From Corallococcus praedator (lineage in GTDB: Bacteria; Myxococcota; Myxococcia; Myxococcales; Myxococcaceae), in NCBI RefSeq assembly GCF_003612125.1, contig NZ_RAWI01000023.1, forward strand, positions 1 to 48,949: a stretch of DNA of 48,949 nt, in the 5' to 3' direction. Positions 32,991-40,490 of the stretch are shown piece by piece; the stretch's first letter is position 1; every line of letters begins with the position of its first letter. The notes beneath the pieces are model-generated. The model saw only the letters and a list, made by a program, of their open reading frames with translations. It did not search any database and was not told the DNA's origin. Made by a program: the position numbers and the translations under genes.

Positions 32991-32995
32991 CCTGC
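32947..32995 (+). repeat. 21-bp tandem repeat, 2.3 copies
   Basis: A 21-base unit (GCCCTGCCTGACGTGTCAGC plus C) is repeated exactly at 32947-32967 and 32968-32988, with a third partial copy to 32995. Each unit carries the near-palindrome CTGAC-GT-GTCAG. The period is a multiple of three, so it reads as a seven-residue repeat on the minus strand. Confidence 0.9.
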
Positions 32996-33256
32996 GAGAG
33001 CTTGAAGCATTCCCCAGAGCGAAGTGAGCGCCAACGGCCCTTTGATGGACTCCAAGTGGCCGAACTCATGGGGTCGAGTTCAAGAAGGAAGGGATGTCTC
33101 AGGCGAGGACTCGCGCGGGCCTGGACTGGCATTTCACTTGCAGTGTGCCTGTTCACTTGGGTGCCCATCAGCCTGCGCACCGCGGGCAATGGCCCTGGAA
33201 TTGATCACTGAAACAGATTCACGCAACAGGCTTTGACAACAGCAAGGAACGTCAAG

Positions 33257-35071
33257 ATGAAGAGCACGCTTCGAATCATCAGCACCTGCGCCTGTGCGCT
33301 GGCGCTGGCGACGACACTCGCCTCATGCATGAAAACCATGCCCCCCGGAAACAACAACCCGGATCCAAAATTTCCGGGGGGGGCACTCATCACAGTGACA
33401 GATTTGACCACGAGCGCCACTCTACCCGCTGAGCCACCGCCTTACGACGGCAGCATCAGTCGCGAGGAATATGCCCGCTTTGCCTGGCGGCAGTTCATCT
33501 ATTTGAACTCCCCCGTCCAGCGGATCTATGATCCTTCCCCTCCCGCGGGGATGATTGCGGTGGTTCGGGGCACTATCTCTGCCGATCCGGAATACACCTT
33601 TCTCGACTCCGGCTCGCCAGACTTCTACGAGACAGGCACCCGTAAATTTGGTGGACCCTTCCCCCTGGGTCGCAATCACCTGATCTGGGAAACCTTTGCT
33701 CACCGCTCCGAGTTGTTCCCCGCGAACGCGCCTCCCAAGGGCGATCTGAAATCCCTGAGCCCTCAGTACAACTTCGCGAATGTCACGGTCGGTAGAGTGT
33801 CCGACATGATCCGGTTCAACAACCTCGACGAAAACACTCAGATCAGTCAAAACCAGATCTTTTTCCCGAAAAACGGAAGCACGCCGTCAGCCAATCCATA
33901 TGACGATCATATGATCTTTTTCGAGGCCAAGGTGAATCAGGCAGAGCATGACTATATCAAGAAGACCTTGGGCAATACATACCCCGAAGAAGCCGACGTC
34001 CACAATGCCATTCCACGCATTGAATTTCCTCCCAATGTGGGCAGTCCTGTGCCTGCCGGTGCGCAGAGTGCTGATGAGTCCATCGAAGTCAAGGCGGCCT
34101 GGCGGGAGATGACTGATGAGCTGATCAAATCACGCCGCTACCATACAGCCGAGGCCACGTACTACGTCAACGGTGGGAACGGTCCTGAACCGCGGGTGGG
34201 CACTTTCGGTCTGGTCGGCCTGCACATCCTGCGCAAGATGAAAAACTACCCCGCCTTTATTTATACCACGTTCGAGCATGTAGATAACTTGCAGAAGCCG
34301 GATAAGAGCCCTACCGGCCTGTATGTCGTTACCCTCTACGACACAATGAATTACAAGCCGCCGATCACCAAGCCTGTGCAGGCCATGGTCAATACGGGGG
34401 CCGGCCACTTCCAGTCGGTTGCGCTACCCCTGGAAGGCCAGGTGAACGCAGCCAACGGATATCCGATCATTGATGGGTCATTCCAAGTGCGTCCGCCCTT
34501 GGCAGGCCCGATCACGGTCGAACCGTCACAGGCCATGACGATCGCCGTCAATAATGTCAATGCCGAAGTCCTTCAAGCCATGGGCAAGGATGATGAGTTC
34601 GAGAAAACGGTGTGGCCGTATTATCGCCTCGCGGGAATTCAGATTGTACCCGTGAATGAGAACAGCGTCACCTCCACGGGTGAGCCCGATCCGCTGACCG
34701 AGGACTTCTACCTGGCAAACACTGTGATTGAAAGCAGCCGGTCTGGTGTCCAGTTGTTCAAAGGCGCGGTCGCGGATCCTGGCCTTCGCGGCGCAGCGCC
34801 GAATCAATTGATCAACGACCGCAGCAAGCCGAATGTCCGGCAAGTGCGGGGATTGGACCCGAGCACCTACGACACCGTGGTGATGGGTGGATGTATGGGT
34901 TGCCATGGCAATGCCCAATACCCCAGGGACCCAAACAACAATGATCTCGGTCCGACAATCTTCAACTTCCTGACCAGTGAGGACACCTTGTCGGGCAAGG
35001 GCTTTGGGGTCGATGTGCGGCCTGAACGCCTTGGGGAGCCGAGGACAAACACTCACGCGTATATTGAGTAA
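33257..35071 (+). CDS. Lipoprotein with a single haem-c motif, likely acquired
   Basis: 604 residues from ATG 33257, with AAGGAA seven bases upstream. A lipoprotein signal ends at C24 (LASC). The body carries IEVKAAWREMTDELIKSRRY and GTFGLVGLHILRKMKNYPAFIYTTFEHVDN, typical of an uncharacterised bacterial family that I know only as haem-containing hypotheticals. Near the C-terminus, C546-M-G-C549-H550 is a covalent haem-c site (MGGCMGCHGNAQ). It should be an exported, membrane-anchored redox or haem protein. Codon use is clearly less GC-rich than in its neighbours, with many A/T third positions and AT-rich stretches, pointing to horizontal transfer. No cytochrome partner is adjacent. Confidence 0.82.
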   Translation: MKSTLRIISTCACALALATTLASCMKTMPPGNNNPDPKFPGGALITVTDLTTSATLPAEPPPYDGSISREEYARFAWRQFIYLNSPVQRIYDPSPPAGMIAVVRGTISADPEYTFLDSGSPDFYETGTRKFGGPFPLGRNHLIWETFAHRSELFPANAPPKGDLKSLSPQYNFANVTVGRVSDMIRFNNLDENTQISQNQIFFPKNGSTPSANPYDDHMIFFEAKVNQAEHDYIKKTLGNTYPEEADVHNAIPRIEFPPNVGSPVPAGAQSADESIEVKAAWREMTDELIKSRRYHTAEATYYVNGGNGPEPRVGTFGLVGLHILRKMKNYPAFIYTTFEHVDNLQKPDKSPTGLYVVTLYDTMNYKPPITKPVQAMVNTGAGHFQSVALPLEGQVNAANGYPIIDGSFQVRPPLAGPITVEPSQAMTIAVNNVNAEVLQAMGKDDEFEKTVWPYYRLAGIQIVPVNENSVTSTGEPDPLTEDFYLANTVIESSRSGVQLFKGAVADPGLRGAAPNQLINDRSKPNVRQVRGLDPSTYDTVVMGGCMGCHGNAQYPRDPNNNDLGPTIFNFLTSEDTLSGKGFGVDVRPERLGEPRTNTHAYIE

Positions 35072-35299
35072 GAGAGCCCTGGCGTTGCTTGTCAGCCGAC
35101 CCGCGCGCAAGAGTTCAGGGTGACGATTTGCCCCAGTGCTTTCGCGCGGCGTCCGGGACGTCGAGGAGCGCACGGTTCAGGCCGGGGAGTCCCGCGGGCC
35201 CATCGTGGTCGGCGCGGCCGTCGGCGGGCGGGCGCCCCGCGCCGGTCGCGTGCAGATCCGCTCGCCCTTGCTGCGCGCAATCTGGTAGCTGGCTGGCTC
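35072..35299. other. Non-coding stretch in the island
   Basis: About 228 bases between the haem lipoprotein and the hydrolase gene. GC is high again here. Six frames give only Arg/Pro/Ala-rich shadow peptides, and I see no gene, repeat or clear terminator. Confidence 0.4.
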
Positions 35300-36124
35300 A
35301 TGACCGAGACAAAGTTCACGCGCTCCGGCGTCCGCCTTCGTCGGCATTCCGAACGGCCGGGCGGCTTGAACTGGCTGCTGCTCCCCGGCGGTCCGGGGAT
35401 CGGGTCGGAAAGCCTGGAGGAACTCGCCGCCGCGCTCGAGGTTCCGGGCGCGATCTGGCTGGTCGACCTGCCGGGGGACGGCTCCAACCGCTCGCCGCCC
35501 GGCGCGCCGGCCGACGTCTTCGATGTCTGGCCCACGGTGGTCGTCGAGGCGGCGCAGGCGGTCCCCGATCCCGTCTTCGTCGGCCATTCGACCGGCGGAA
35601 TGTACCTTCTCGCCACGCCGGAGCTCGCGCCGCACCTGAAAGGGCTGGCGCTGCTCGATACGGCGCCGGATGCCAGCTGGCATCCGCGCTACGTCGAGAT
35701 GGCCCTCGCCTCGCCGCTGCCGGAGGTCGAGGCTGCCATGGCCGTGTACGAGGCCGACCGGTGCGACGCCAACATCACGGCCATCACCGTGGCGTCCGCG
35801 CCCTGGAACTTCACGCCTGCCGGCCTGCAGGCCGGCCGCGAGCTCCTCGCGCGCATGCCCTACAACAGCGCCGCCGTCGATTGGTCGGACGCCCACTTCG
35901 ACCACGTCTATGCTGCCCGTTGGTGGCCGGCGGACATCCCAATCCTGCGTCTTGCGGGGGCGCAAGACCGCATTGTCTGGCAGGGCGGCTGGGACGCGCC
36001 GCGGTATTGCACGCCGAACGTCATCGAGCGCGCCATCCCGGGCGCCGGCCACTTCCCCTGGATCGAGAACCCGGACGCGGTGCGCGCGGCCTTCGCCGAC
36101 TTCAGCCGCCGGCTCGTCGGCTAA
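35300..36124 (+). CDS. Alpha/beta hydrolase
   Basis: 274 residues. The fold is shown by the oxyanion-loop LLPGGPGIGSE, the LVDLPGDGSNRS strand, the nucleophile elbow GHSTGG with S97, the late acid region LAGAQDRIVW, and the catalytic His in IPGAGHFPW. No signal peptide. The nearest familiar groups are proline-iminopeptidase or ester hydrolases (HGGPG-like start), but the substrate cannot be told. No good ribosome-binding site precedes ATG 35300; the frame is open upstream without homology, so this start is chosen by domain onset. It stands alone within the island. Confidence 0.82.
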   Translation: MTETKFTRSGVRLRRHSERPGGLNWLLLPGGPGIGSESLEELAAALEVPGAIWLVDLPGDGSNRSPPGAPADVFDVWPTVVVEAAQAVPDPVFVGHSTGGMYLLATPELAPHLKGLALLDTAPDASWHPRYVEMALASPLPEVEAAMAVYEADRCDANITAITVASAPWNFTPAGLQAGRELLARMPYNSAAVDWSDAHFDHVYAARWWPADIPILRLAGAQDRIVWQGGWDAPRYCTPNVIERAIPGAGHFPWIENPDAVRAAFADFSRRLVG

Positions 36125-36378
36125 GGCCAGGCGTCTCGGCGCGCTCGTCTCGTCGGGCCTCGGGCCTCGTCCGGACGCTCGTGCAGCCGTGCTCGACGCG
36201 CGCCTCGAACTCGAATGGCACGTCAAGGCTCTCCATGCCCGCAGGCTCGAAGGGGCATGACGGGCGCGTCGATGACCGCCACCTCGGCCAGTCCTGCGCG
36301 GGCATGAGTGGCGCGCCCAGCACGGCGCCCGAGCTTGTCGAGATGTCCCGAGGGCCGCTGAAGCTGTGCCCCGTGTCG

Positions 36379-37185
36379 TCAGACGTGTGGGTCGAGGAAG
36401 CCCACCACGGCCTTCAGGAACTCCGCCGGCCGTTCGACGTTCGACAGGTGTACAGCGGGCAGGACCTCAAGCCGCGCGCCGGGAATGGCGGAGGCAATCT
36501 CTTCGCCATGGCGGGCGGAGGTGACGGTGTCGTGCTCGCCTGCGATGACCAGCGTCGGGTTGCGAATCAGCGTGAGGGTGCGGCGCAGGTCCGCGTCGCG
36601 CACCGCGGCCCAGCTTCCGGCCACGCCCTCGCGCCGCGTGGCGAGCAGCGTGCGGCGGAACGGCTCGACGACCTTGTCGTTCGCCTCAAGCATGGCGGCC
36701 GGGAACCAGTTGCGCAGGAACATCTCCGCTGTGGCCCGCATGTCGGGGGCCGCCAGAAGCTCCGCGATCGCGCGGTCCCATTGCTGCGCCGGGCCGAGGT
36801 ATGCGGCGGTGTTGGCCAGCACCAGGCGGTCGACGCGCTCCGGCGCATGAATCCCCAGCCACTGCGCGACGAATCCGCCGAGGGACAGGCCCAGCACGTG
36901 CACCCGCTGTAGGCCCGACGCGTCCAGCAGCTCCACCACGTCGCGCCCCAGCCGGTCCAGCGAGTACGGACCGGTGGGGACGCCGGAGGCGCCGTGGCCG
37001 CGCGCGTCGTAGCGCAGCAGCCGGAAGTGCTCGGTGAGCGCCGGCACCTGGGCGTCCCACATGCGGAGGTTGGTACCGATGGAGTTCGAGAGCAACAGCA
37101 CCGGCTTCTGTAGCGCGCCGTCGAAGCGGTAGGCGATGCGCACGCCATCGCCGGTGGTGATGAAGGAGGGGGGCTGGGATTCCAT
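36379..37185 (-). CDS. pcaD: 3-oxoadipate enol-lactonase-like alpha/beta hydrolase
   Basis: 268 residues. Strong PcaD-type features are LLLSNSIGTNLRMWDAQVP near the N-terminus, RYDARGHGASG, the nucleophile elbow GLSLGG with S101, D219 in AGEHDTVT, and H246 in AVHLSNVERP. PcaD hydrolyses beta-ketoadipate enol-lactone in aromatic catabolism. No other pca gene is nearby, so the true substrate may be another lactone or ester. It is divergent from the LysR gene across 100 bases that hold a palindrome, which suggests control by that regulator. The 254 bases downstream (36125-36378) hold no evident gene. Confidence 0.83.
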   Translation of the reverse strand: MESQPPSFITTGDGVRIAYRFDGALQKPVLLLSNSIGTNLRMWDAQVPALTEHFRLLRYDARGHGASGVPTGPYSLDRLGRDVVELLDASGLQRVHVLGLSLGGFVAQWLGIHAPERVDRLVLANTAAYLGPAQQWDRAIAELLAAPDMRATAEMFLRNWFPAAMLEANDKVVEPFRRTLLATRREGVAGSWAAVRDADLRRTLTLIRNPTLVIAGEHDTVTSARHGEEIASAIPGARLEVLPAVHLSNVERPAEFLKAVVGFLDPHV

Positions 37186-37202
37186 ATTGGCTCCAGGAAG
37201 GT

Positions 37203-37220
37203 GATGAGAACGGTCTCATC
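37203..37220. promoter_or_regulatory. Palindrome in the pcaD-like/lysR divergent region (putative operator)
   Basis: GATGAGA-ACGG-TCTCATC is a perfect 7-bp inverted repeat, 18 bases upstream of the hydrolase start. A half-site-like GATGAG recurs at 37261-37266. Its position between a LysR regulator and its divergent target is where LysR boxes usually lie. Binding is inferred. Confidence 0.5.
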
Positions 37221-37285
37221 CATAGGAGCCGGGCGGCCGGAGAGACATTACAAAGTTTGAGATGAGCGTGTAGCTTTCTCCGACA

Positions 37286-38218
37286 ATGACTGGCTTCACA
37301 CTTCATGAGTTGCAGTGCTTCGACGCCGTCGTGAGCGGCGGAAGCTTCCAGGCCGCGGCGGAGCGGATGCACCGATCGCATCCGTCGGTGTTCGCGGCAG
37401 TGGCCAAGCTGGAACAGCAGCTGGGCCTGAGCCTGTTGGACCGTTCGGGCTATCGCGTGCGCCTCACCGAGGCCGGGCGGGCCTTCCATCGCAAGGCCCG
37501 CACGTTGCTGCGCGAGGCCGAAGAGCTGAGCACGCACGCCCAGCAGCTCGCGATGGGCGAGGAGGCAGAGCTGCGCGTGGTGCTCGGGGACCTGTGCCCG
37601 CTGCCGCCGGTGCTGGCGCTGCTCAGCCGCTTCTTCGCGCAATGTCCGCAGACGCGGCTGCATCTGCAGTTCGAGGCGGTGAGCGGCCCATGGGAGCGGC
37701 TGCTGGAGGACGAGGCCGACCTCATCGTGCACCGTGTACCCAAGAGCGACGTACGGATGGAGTGGATGGATTTGGGCCGAGTCGCGCTCGTGCCGGTGGT
37801 GGCGCCGGGTTTCCTTCCCTTCCAGCCGAAGACCGCCATCACGCCGCGGCAGATGCAAGCCTTCACCCAGTGCGTGCTCCGGGACTCGGCGCGGCATCCT
37901 CCCGAACAGGGCCACTTCCTGGTCGAAGGCGCGCCTCGGTGTTCCGCGCCAGACCACCTCATGAAGAAGGAATTGGTCCTGCACGGCATGGCGTGGGGGC
38001 ATCTGCCGCGGTTCATGATCGAGGCCGAGTTGCGGGACGGACGCCTGCGGTCCATTGCCGGACGGCACTTTCCCGGCGTCATCGAGGAACTCGTGGCAGC
38101 GCGCCGGCGTGACCGGCCGCACGGGCCGGTCGCCAGCCGGCTGTGGGGCTTTCTGGCTGGCCATGCACCGGTGCTGCGGCCCGTGCTAGGACGCGTGCCC
38201 CGGGCGAAGGGAGGCTGA
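37286..38218 (+). CDS. LysR-family transcriptional regulator
   Basis: 310 residues. The N-terminal winged HTH is standard (LHELQCFDAVVSGGSFQAAA, then KLEQQLGLSLLDRSGYRVRLTEAG with an unusual SHPSVFAAV in the recognition helix region), followed by an effector-binding domain (ELRVVLGDLCPLPPVLALL onward). It is divergent from the enol-lactonase-like gene and probably controls it and itself. The C-terminal tail beyond about 270 is Arg-rich. Effector unknown. Confidence 0.9.
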   Translation: MTGFTLHELQCFDAVVSGGSFQAAAERMHRSHPSVFAAVAKLEQQLGLSLLDRSGYRVRLTEAGRAFHRKARTLLREAEELSTHAQQLAMGEEAELRVVLGDLCPLPPVLALLSRFFAQCPQTRLHLQFEAVSGPWERLLEDEADLIVHRVPKSDVRMEWMDLGRVALVPVVAPGFLPFQPKTAITPRQMQAFTQCVLRDSARHPPEQGHFLVEGAPRCSAPDHLMKKELVLHGMAWGHLPRFMIEAELRDGRLRSIAGRHFPGVIEELVAARRRDRPHGPVASRLWGFLAGHAPVLRPVLGRVPRAKGG

Positions 38219-38391
38219 CGGGCGCGCCGTCGAGGCCGGGGGCGCCGACGCTACCGGTGCACGAAAGCTTTACGCACGGGAGCGCGGCGCCGGCCCGCCA
38301 TCACCTCCCGTCACGCACTGAGACCGGCCCGCTATCGGACGCGGATGCGCCCGTCATCCCGCGCGCGCAGGACGGCGTCATGCCCCGCGCT

Positions 38392-38550
38392 CCCGCCGGA
38401 AGGACTGGCCCTGCGCGCCGGCCTGTTCGCTGGCGTCACGGTGCACACGAAGGAGTCAGGACCGAAGCCGCACGAAAGGCGCCGCGCTCCTTCTCGGGAA
38501 CGCGGCGCTTCTTCATGCCCTCACAGGTCGACGACCATCTCCACGTCCGC
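38392..38550 (+). repeat. Right copy of the emrA-3'/terminator/GNAT-3' junction
   Basis: Gap-free match to 27868-28026 with 11 mismatches in 159. It contains the last 21 codons of emrA as a non-coding relic (the stop codon is changed to GAG) and then the terminator and the true 3' end of the intact GNAT gene. It is the right boundary of the island. Confidence 0.9.
38479..38508. terminator. Terminator of the GNAT gene (right copy)
   Basis: Perfect GCGCCGCG / CGCGGCGC stem with a 14-base loop, the counterpart of the hairpin after emrA. Read on the minus strand it lies about 13 bases after the GNAT stop codon. Confidence 0.7.
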
Positions 38551-39009
38551 GCGCGAGTAGCCCGTCGCGGCCGCCAGCTCCGGGCCGCTGCGCGTGGTGA
38601 CGAAGCCGTGCTTGCGGTACAGGCCCAGCGCGGGTGCGAGCGCGCTGTTCGTCACCAGGTACATCCGCCGAGCGCCGCGCTCGCGGGCCGTGGTCAGCGC
38701 GGCCCGCATCAACGCGTCCCCCAGGTCCCGGCCCCTCGCTTCCGGGGACACCGCCATCTTGCACAGCTCGTACGTGTCGCCGTCCGCCTTGCGCAGCGCG
38801 CACGTGCCCAGCACCCGGCCGTCCACGAGCGCGAAGAACACCTCACCGCCCGGGGCCACGAAGGTCCCGTGCGGATCCGTGAGCGAGGCCAGGTCCGAGC
38901 CCTCGATGTGGAAGTCCTTTTCAATCCACTGGCGGTTGAGCCGTTCGAAGTCCGAGCGGAAGGCTTCCCGCCAGGTGACGACCTCGACGGTGGGCAGGGC
39001 AGGGGACAT
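38521..39009 (-). CDS. GNAT-family N-acetyltransferase
   Basis: 162 residues from ATG 39009. The acetyl-CoA loop is visible in VSPEARGRDLGDALMRAAL, preceded by the beta-4 strand YELCKMAV and followed by LYRKHGFVTT. It transfers an acetyl group to an amine; the acceptor is unknown. The start lies five bases after the stop of the MFS gene on the same strand, so the two form an operon and the acetyltransferase may act on a substrate linked to that transporter. A mutilated second copy lies at 27997-28073. Confidence 0.88.
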   Translation of the reverse strand: MSPALPTVEVVTWREAFRSDFERLNRQWIEKDFHIEGSDLASLTDPHGTFVAPGGEVFFALVDGRVLGTCALRKADGDTYELCKMAVSPEARGRDLGDALMRAALTTARERGARRMYLVTNSALAPALGLYRKHGFVTTRSGPELAAATGYSRADVEMVVDL

Positions 39010-39014
39010 GGGAC

Positions 39015-40307
39015 TCACGCGGTGGCGGCGGGGGCCGCGGGCTTCTTGCGCAGGAAGAGCGCGAAGATGATCACCACGATGCTGATGCCGCCGAAGGTGA
39101 TGAGGCCGTCCGCCGCGATGCTCGCGCGCGTGCCGATGCCCCGGAACGCCGACGCGTGCCCGTCCAGCGCGGTGGTGTAGCTGATGGCGAAGTTGGAGGC
39201 CGCGACGAACAGCGAATACTTCGTCGTCACCGCCGCGCCCTCGCTCACCATCTCCAGCACCATGCCCGCGAAGGCCGCGAAGCCCGCGCCGTTGGCGAAG
39301 CTGTATGCGAGCGTGCCCCAGATGTACGTCGTGGTCGTCATCGGCGCCGCCGCCATCGCGAAGGCGCACAGGCCGGTGGCAGCGCCCGCCAGCGCGTACG
39401 CGAGCTTGCGGTTCATCCGGTCCGACAGCCAGCCGCCCACGAGCGACCCCGCGGCGCCCATGACGCCCATGCCCAGGCCGTTCACCAACTCCACCGTGTG
39501 CTCCGGCACCTGGTAGTCGTGGGCCATCGCGCTGAACAGGTTGGAGAGCGCGCCGCAGGCCACCGGCGCCAGGCACAGCACCAGCAGGATGATGCCCTCG
39601 CGGCTGAAGGCCGTCTTCGCCAGGTCCACCACGATGCCCTTCACCCGCTCCCACGCGGCCTTGAGCAGCGGCCCGGTGGGCACCGTGGACGGGTCATGCC
39701 GTTCGGTGATCCAGAAGATGCCCGCGCCGCTCGCCAGCACCAGCGTGGCCAGCACGGTGCCCGCCACCTGCCGGGAGAACCGGCTCGCGAGGAAGATGGC
39801 CAGCGCGCCCAGCAGCGCCGTGGCGCCCACGTTGCCCGCCATCTGCCAGCCCGCCGTGCGCCCCTTGTCCTCCAGCTTCGACGTCGTGGCCATCAGCCCG
39901 TTGAGCGCCGCGTGCGCCGTCGTCGACGCCGCCTGCAACGCCGTCAGCAGCAACGTGAAGACGCCCAACTGGTGAGCGGGATCCGGCAGCAGCGCGCACG
40001 CCAGGATGAGCAGCGCCGTGAGCAGCGTGCTCACGCCGTACCAGACCCGACGCCAGGGCCCCAGGTCGATGAGCGGCACCCACAACAGCTTCCACGCGTG
40101 CGGGGAGAAGGCCGTGCCCGACAGCACGCCAATCTGCGCCAGCGGCATCCCGTCCTTCGCCAGCCAGTACGGCACCGCCGTCTGAAGGAAGCCCACGGCC
40201 GCGCCGAACTGGACCTCCAGCAGGCCGAACAGGGGAGGCCACGACCAACGCTCTTCGGCGACCGGTGCGGTGGCCGGAAGGGCCGTCTCGGGTTCAATCA
40301 AGGGCAA
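39015..40307 (-). CDS. MFS transporter of the PAT/AmpG-like type
   Basis: 430 residues, about 12 hydrophobic helices. The opening PPLFGLLEVQFGAAVGFLQTAVPYWLAKDG and the SPHAWKLLWVPLIDL loop, noted here by their short cores, resemble the peptide-acetyl-CoA/AmpG group that imports muropeptides or acyl-CoA-like compounds; this is a family resemblance only. The only upstream start is TTG 40307; no ATG with a good ribosome-binding site exists, so the exact start is uncertain. It is followed by the GNAT gene and is divergent from the amylase gene. Confidence 0.8.
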   Translation of the reverse strand: MPLIEPETALPATAPVAEERWSWPPLFGLLEVQFGAAVGFLQTAVPYWLAKDGMPLAQIGVLSGTAFSPHAWKLLWVPLIDLGPWRRVWYGVSTLLTALLILACALLPDPAHQLGVFTLLLTALQAASTTAHAALNGLMATTSKLEDKGRTAGWQMAGNVGATALLGALAIFLASRFSRQVAGTVLATLVLASGAGIFWITERHDPSTVPTGPLLKAAWERVKGIVVDLAKTAFSREGIILLVLCLAPVACGALSNLFSAMAHDYQVPEHTVELVNGLGMGVMGAAGSLVGGWLSDRMNRKLAYALAGAATGLCAFAMAAAPMTTTTYIWGTLAYSFANGAGFAAFAGMVLEMVSEGAAVTTKYSLFVAASNFAISYTTALDGHASAFRGIGTRASIAADGLITFGGISIVVIIFALFLRKKPAAPAATA

Positions 40308-40490
40308 CGCTCGGGGGTGGGAACGGCGGAGGGTGGGATTCTAGACAGCTCCGCCGTTCAGCAAAGCGCGACGCACCGCGGCGTCGCCCGTGCGCACCGT
40401 GTGGGAGGGTGGCCCTGACGGGCGGTCCTGGTTTGCAGGGAAAGGCAGGACTAGCTTGCCGCCGCTTCCTCCCCCAACCCCGAGCTCAAG

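Noticed and set aside
32947-32995. Small CRISPR array
   Set aside because: The units are directly adjacent with no spacers, and no cas gene is present.
33233-33256. TTG at 33233 as the start of the haem lipoprotein
   Set aside because: It overlaps a TTGACA promoter-like box, lacks a ribosome-binding site and would put eight extra residues before a good signal peptide. ATG 33257 has AAGGAA upstream.
27868-38550. The duplicated segment as a transposon target-site duplication
   Set aside because: At 159 bp, with 11 mismatches and a coding-to-coding junction, it is far longer and more diverged than target duplications, and no transposase is present.
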